Shown piece by piece: positions 61,029 through 64,000 of a stretch of 64,000 nucleotides of DNA (positions within the stretch are counted from its first letter, which is position 1; each line of letters begins with the position of its first letter). The stretch is taken from contig NZ_CP109131.1 of the NCBI RefSeq assembly GCF_035917995.1, positions 124,001 to 188,000 on the forward strand, in the 5' to 3' direction. The stretch comes from Streptosporangium sp. NBC_01755. Lineage in GTDB: Bacteria; Actinomycetota; Actinomycetes; Streptosporangiales; Streptosporangiaceae. The translations under genes were made by a program, and so were the position numbers. The notes beneath the pieces are model-generated. The model made no database searches and had not been told where the DNA came from. It saw only the letters and a program-made list of their open reading frames with translations.

Positions 61029-61069
61029 GGCCGTGCGGCCAGGACCTCAAGGAGCCTGGCCGCACGGCC
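61029..61069. terminator. Strong bidirectional terminator
   Basis: Perfect 15-bp stem GGCCGTGCGGCCAGG (61029-61043) with CCTGGCCGCACGGCC (61055-61069), between the convergent FG-GAP and Ig-like genes. Confidence 0.85.
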
Positions 61070-61085
61070 CCGGTCCACCGGGTGA

Positions 61086-61625
61086 CTAACGGATGCGGGT
61101 ACTGGCCTTGACGGTGCGGCGGATCTCCTTACGGAGCTTGTCGATGTCGGCCTTCGCGTCGGTGGTGACGATCACGCCGAACCTGGCCGTGGCGGTGCCC
61201 CGGCGCGAGCCCGCCCAGGCGCGGATCCGCACCGTCGTCGAGTCGCCCTTGTCGAGAGAGGTGATCCAGCAGGAAAGGTCACGGCGCTTGACCGAGCACT
61301 TGACGCTGCGCGGCTTGGAGATCACCTTGATCTTGCGGAACCGGGTGGAGAAGTCCCCGACGAGCGCCACGTAGTGCTGGCCGCGGGCCTTGGCATTACG
61401 GACCTTGACCGTGTAGACGAGGGATCCGCCCCTGCGGACGTGCTTGGGAAAGGAGATCACGTATCTGAAGTCGGTGGGCGCCGCAGCGGCGGGTGACCGG
61501 GCAGGTGCGGCGGGTAAGGCGGACCCGGCGGCCGAGGCTGGGGTCTGGACAAGGAGGGTGCCACCCAGCGCCATGGCGAGAGCCACGGCGCCGAGCCTCT
61601 TGGTGAGGGGACTCATAAGCGGCAT
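61086..61625 (-). CDS. Secreted Ig-like (DUF11-type) domain protein
   Basis: 179-residue exported protein of unknown role. Signal peptide (RLGAVALAMALGGTLLVQ, cleavage near ASAAG), an Ala/Pro linker, then one beta-sandwich domain (LVYTVKVRNAKARGQHYVAL ... VKCSVKRRDLSCWITSLDKG) with one Cys pair, and a basic C-terminal helix. The start is uncertain: ATG 61625 or 61616, yet the only strong ribosome site (AAGGAGGA, about 61652) is 19 nt further upstream, with a possible CTG start at 8 nt. Confidence 0.75.
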   Translation of the reverse strand: MPLMSPLTKRLGAVALAMALGGTLLVQTPASAAGSALPAAPARSPAAAAPTDFRYVISFPKHVRRGGSLVYTVKVRNAKARGQHYVALVGDFSTRFRKIKVISKPRSVKCSVKRRDLSCWITSLDKGDSTTVRIRAWAGSRRGTATARFGVIVTTDAKADIDKLRKEIRRTVKASTRIR

Positions 61626-61671
61626 CATCCAACAACTCTTCAGAAATTCCTCCTTAGATATACCTTTCCGG

Positions 61672-62144
61672 CTACCCATAAAGCTGTATCCCTTGAGAGT
61701 TTCCGCAGGCAGGGTGTAGGCCAACTGGAGGCGTCACTGTTTCCACAGAGTGATGACAAGCCGGCGCCCTCGGAGGGCCGGCCGGCCCCCAGGCTCGACG
61801 TGCACCGCGGGGAAGCGTGCACGGAGCCGGCGCGCCCTCGTCAGAGGAGCGCGTCGCGGAATGTCCACAGGACTTCGAGCAGTAGGCGGCATCCTCGCGC
61901 GGATGCTCTCGGCCGCGGCCTTCGTCTTGCCACTTGAACTCTCGACCACAGTCCGCGAGAGCGCACGTCTTCGTGTCAGGGAGAGTGCCGCGGCCTCGGC
62001 AGGTCGGGCAGGACTCGCTCGCGATGCCGCACCCCGTCCCCACCAAAGAGCAGCCACGCCTACCACGATGACGAAGCTGTACAAAGCGAGACGAATGATG
62101 AGGCATCGTCTCAGGTCTCGTCGAGCGTCCTCTCGGCTGGTCAT
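61672..62144 (-). pseudogene. Frameshifted membrane-anchored zinc-ribbon protein
   Basis: ATG 62144 begins a short protein with one membrane helix (RLALYSFVIVVGVAALWWG). Near 62045, in a run TGGTGGGGACGGGG, the coding sense passes to another frame that reads CPTCRGRGTLPDTKTCALAD, CGREFKW and AAYCSKSCG, a probable metal-binding domain, and continues to a stop at 61672. Each half looks real only in its own frame. A single-base error or mutation in the G-run would explain this. Confidence 0.5.
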
Positions 62145-62293
62145 GATGCCCGCCGGGCGACCTCGGCGTCAGCTTCATCCTTGACGTGCCCCTGGAACTC
62201 CGCCAGCGTCATCACGGCCGGCCATGAGGCACAGCGCCATCTGTTCGTCAAGGTCGGTGAGGGGGGAGCGGATTGCCGCACTGTCTGATCTGC

Positions 62294-62737
62294 TCAGTAA
62301 TCCCCTGCTGCGACTTGAAAGACGGTCAGGCCAAGCTCTTCGCGCCACATGCGGACGACGGCCGCGCGGTCGTCGATGACTCCGGCGATCTCCCTGTGGG
62401 CGAAGTGTTCGGTGTAGATGTCGTGCTTCACCTGCACGTCGGGCTGGTTGTCGTGGTCGTCGCGCATCCACAAGCCCTCAGCGTCGTCGAGGTGGCCGAC
62501 GTTGGCGGCCAGCCACATCTCCGTTTGGCGGCGGCACTGCTCCTTGCGCCCAGACACGTAGGCGATCGGGTGTCCGGCATGGACGCGGTCATAGCCGTAC
62601 AGTTTTCGGCCATGCGAGGCCCCTTCTAACGCACGAGGGCCCGTGCCTCGCCGGATCTGCTCGCTGATCTCTTCAGACTCCAAGGCGGAGTCGATCCCCT
62701 CATCGGCAAGCACTTTCCAGTCACGAGACCGGCCCAT
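62294..62737 (-). pseudogene. HAD-type phosphatase domain (polynucleotide-kinase-like), 5' truncated
   Basis: 147 codons with AYVSGRKEQCRRQTEMWLAA, DAEGLWMRDDHDNQPDVQVK and GVIDDRAAVVRMWREELGLT, as in the C-terminal phosphatase domain of T4 Pnk-like proteins common in actinophages and actinomycetes. The catalytic DxDGT start of the HAD fold is missing. The frame continues upstream of ATG 62737 (CRERGVFIHITNHDRTYD) but meets a stop near 62800. It may be a short functional form, but loss of the 5' end is more likely. Confidence 0.6.
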
Positions 62738-62837
62738 GTCGTAGGTACGGTCATGGTTGGTGATGTGGATGAAGACACCACGCTCGCGACATACTGATGA
62801 TCAAAGGTCGACGTTACGCAGAACGCGCCTGTCACTG

Positions 62838-63275
62838 CAGGTCAGAGGCATGATCGCGTGTCACGTCGAGCTTTCAGGTTCAGTAGGCCTAGGAAAGTGA
62901 ACCGCTCACGGGTTTGCGATCACCGCGGCTGGATTCCCATAGGACCCGAACATCGAACGCCTTCTCGTTCTAGCTTCGCCAGGAGGAGCTCCCCGTCGGG
63001 GCGGCCAGAGCGCGCGAATCGAGAGGCGCTCCGATCTGGATCGGCAAATAATTCAGCTACGGTCTAACCGTATTGAGCACATGATTTCACGTTGGCTGTG
63101 TTCTGATCCTCAACAGACCGAGCATCACCAACAAGCCCGGAGCGCTTGCTCTTGTCCTTGCTGACTCGCCTGTAGACCGCAGCCCGAAGGGCAGCACCTG
63201 GCGCGAAAGACATGACCGAAGGGTAAATGAAAGATATATGCAAGAAGGAATTTCTTCAGAAATTCCTCTGGTGCT
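62838..63275. other. Intergenic region with a 22-bp palindrome
   Basis: No gene recognised. Near its right end lies the palindrome AGGAATTTCTTCAGAAATTCCT at 63246-63267 (arms AGGAATTTCT and AGAAATTCCT would be 10 bp each). It is just downstream of the PhoD gene and could act as its terminator. The same CTTCAGAAATTCCTC string occurs at 61637-61651. Confidence 0.45.
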
Positions 63276-64000
63276 TTAGGTCAGTGCCGCCTGTCCTGCC
63301 GGAATGGTGAACCGAGCACCGGTCTTCGCGGGCGCACCGCGCCTGCTGATGTATTCAAGCGTGCGGAAGTCGGCGTGCAGTTCCTGCGGGGTAAGGCGGC
63401 AGACGATGTAGCCGCGCCGCTGGTCGAGATAGGAGATGTGCGGGTTCTCGGCGATCGTCTCGGCGATCCGGCTCTCGTCGCGGTAACCGTCGCCGTCGCT
63501 GGCGATCGAGGAGGTGACGAGTTCCACCGCGACCCGGGGCGAGTCGGGGTCGTCGAAGTCGAGCCTCAGGTCCGCCGCGTGGTGCATGTGCGCGTCTCCG
63601 GTCAACACCACCGGGTTGGCCGCGCCCGAGTCCCGGAATCCGGTCAGCAGGCGGGTGCGCTCGGCGGCGTAGCCGTCCCAGGAGTCCATGTTGACCTCGG
63701 TACCCGGCCCGACCTTGGAGTCACGCTGGGCCATCAGGATCTGCTGGCCGACCAGGTTCCAGCGGGCGCCGGAGGTCGCAAGACCGTCGAGCAGCCAGTT
63801 CCGCTGGTCCTCCCCGAGCAGGGTGCGCCCGGCGGCCAGCCTGTCGTCGCAGCCGGACCTGAGCCCGTCCTCGCAGGCCTGGTCGTCGCGGAACTGCCGG
63901 GTGTCGAGCAGGTGAAAACGGGCCAGCGGCCCCCAGTCCACCCGGCGGTGGACCCGCATCGACGCCCCGCCGGGCACGCTCGTCCGGCGCAGCGGCATGT
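63276..64000 (-). CDS. PhoD-family alkaline phosphatase (5' end outside window)
   Basis: C-terminal 241 or so residues of a PhoD-like phosphodiesterase/phosphatase, normally exported by Tat and active on phosphodiesters with Ca and Fe. Family landmarks are MPLRRTSVPGG at the visible start, FHLLDTRQFRDDQAC, NWLLDGLATSGARWNLVGQQ, VVLTGDAHMHHAADL (metal-binding Asp and His) and ELVTSSIASDGDG. The frame is open to the window edge, so the start lies beyond 64000. Confidence 0.92.
   Translation of the reverse strand, partial: MPLRRTSVPGGASMRVHRRVDWGPLARFHLLDTRQFRDDQACEDGLRSGCDDRLAAGRTLLGEDQRNWLLDGLATSGARWNLVGQQILMAQRDSKVGPGTEVNMDSWDGYAAERTRLLTGFRDSGAANPVVLTGDAHMHHAADLRLDFDDPDSPRVAVELVTSSIASDGDGYRDESRIAETIAENPHISYLDQRRGYIVCRLTPQELHADFRTLEYISRRGAPAKTGARFTIPAGQAALT

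Overview
The window is high-GC DNA from a filamentous actinomycete. Supporting features are pervasive high G+C, many GTG/TTG starts, a class II DAHP synthase, a ydaO-type leader in front of a CHAP hydrolase, HAIR and iron-box operators, and CebR-type operators. The gene content fits Streptosporangiaceae or a relative, but this is an inference from family content, not a taxonomic proof.

Layout. 1-4 kb: 3' part of a DHB-AMP-ligase-like gene and a pair of sialic-acid-type glycosyltransferase genes. 4.5-5.5 kb: c-di-AMP riboswitch and CHAP hydrolase. 5.5-11 kb: two orphan TnpB/IS200-IS605 tails around a lipoprotein binding protein, an unknown protein, an OmpR/HK two-component pair and a small lipoprotein. 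11-18.5 kb: a truncated sugar-binding protein behind two CebR-like operators, then an FAD monooxygenase, DAHP synthase, thioredoxin, a VOC protein, an internally deleted nuclease, a pentapeptide-repeat protein and a HAAS-type membrane protein. 18.5-24.3 kb: a PadR regulator facing a cydABDC operon across a 40-bp palindrome. 24.3-29.1 kb: a probable accessory island (SLOG protein, XRE-TPR regulator, anti-sigma-type ATPase, unknown HTH protein, iteron-like repeats) that abuts a broken ABC ATPase. 29.4-31.6 kb: ABC-2 permease and HtrA protease.

32-44 kb is a scrapyard: a 5'-less SDR and TetR pair, an ISAs1 relic, a phage-like fragment, an acyl-CoA synthetase, a 23-bp tandem repeat split by an intact ISAs1 element with a 10-bp target duplication, a metN-metI deletion fusion, and three identical IS1182-type elements in tandem, each separated by CTAG. 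44-52 kb: Lon under a HAIR operator, an iron ABC transporter whose binding protein is reduced to 61 residues although its iron box remains, heme oxygenase, remnants of a divergent DoxX/TetR pair, and an intact TetR gene. 52-57.6 kb: a compact five-gene STM4015-STM4014-STM4013-STM4012-STM4011 operon (LRR protein, ATP-grasp, sulfatase-like hydrolase, two radical SAM proteins) of unknown function, the best candidate for an undescribed pathway. 57.7-64 kb: an MFS remnant, a P450, an FG-GAP secreted protein, a secreted Ig-like protein, a frameshifted Zn-ribbon membrane protein, a truncated HAD phosphatase and the 3' part of a PhoD phosphatase.

A recurring theme is loss of internal or 5' gene segments: at least eight loci keep recognisable ends but lack the middle or the divergent promoter region. 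No tRNA, rRNA or CRISPR array was recognised.
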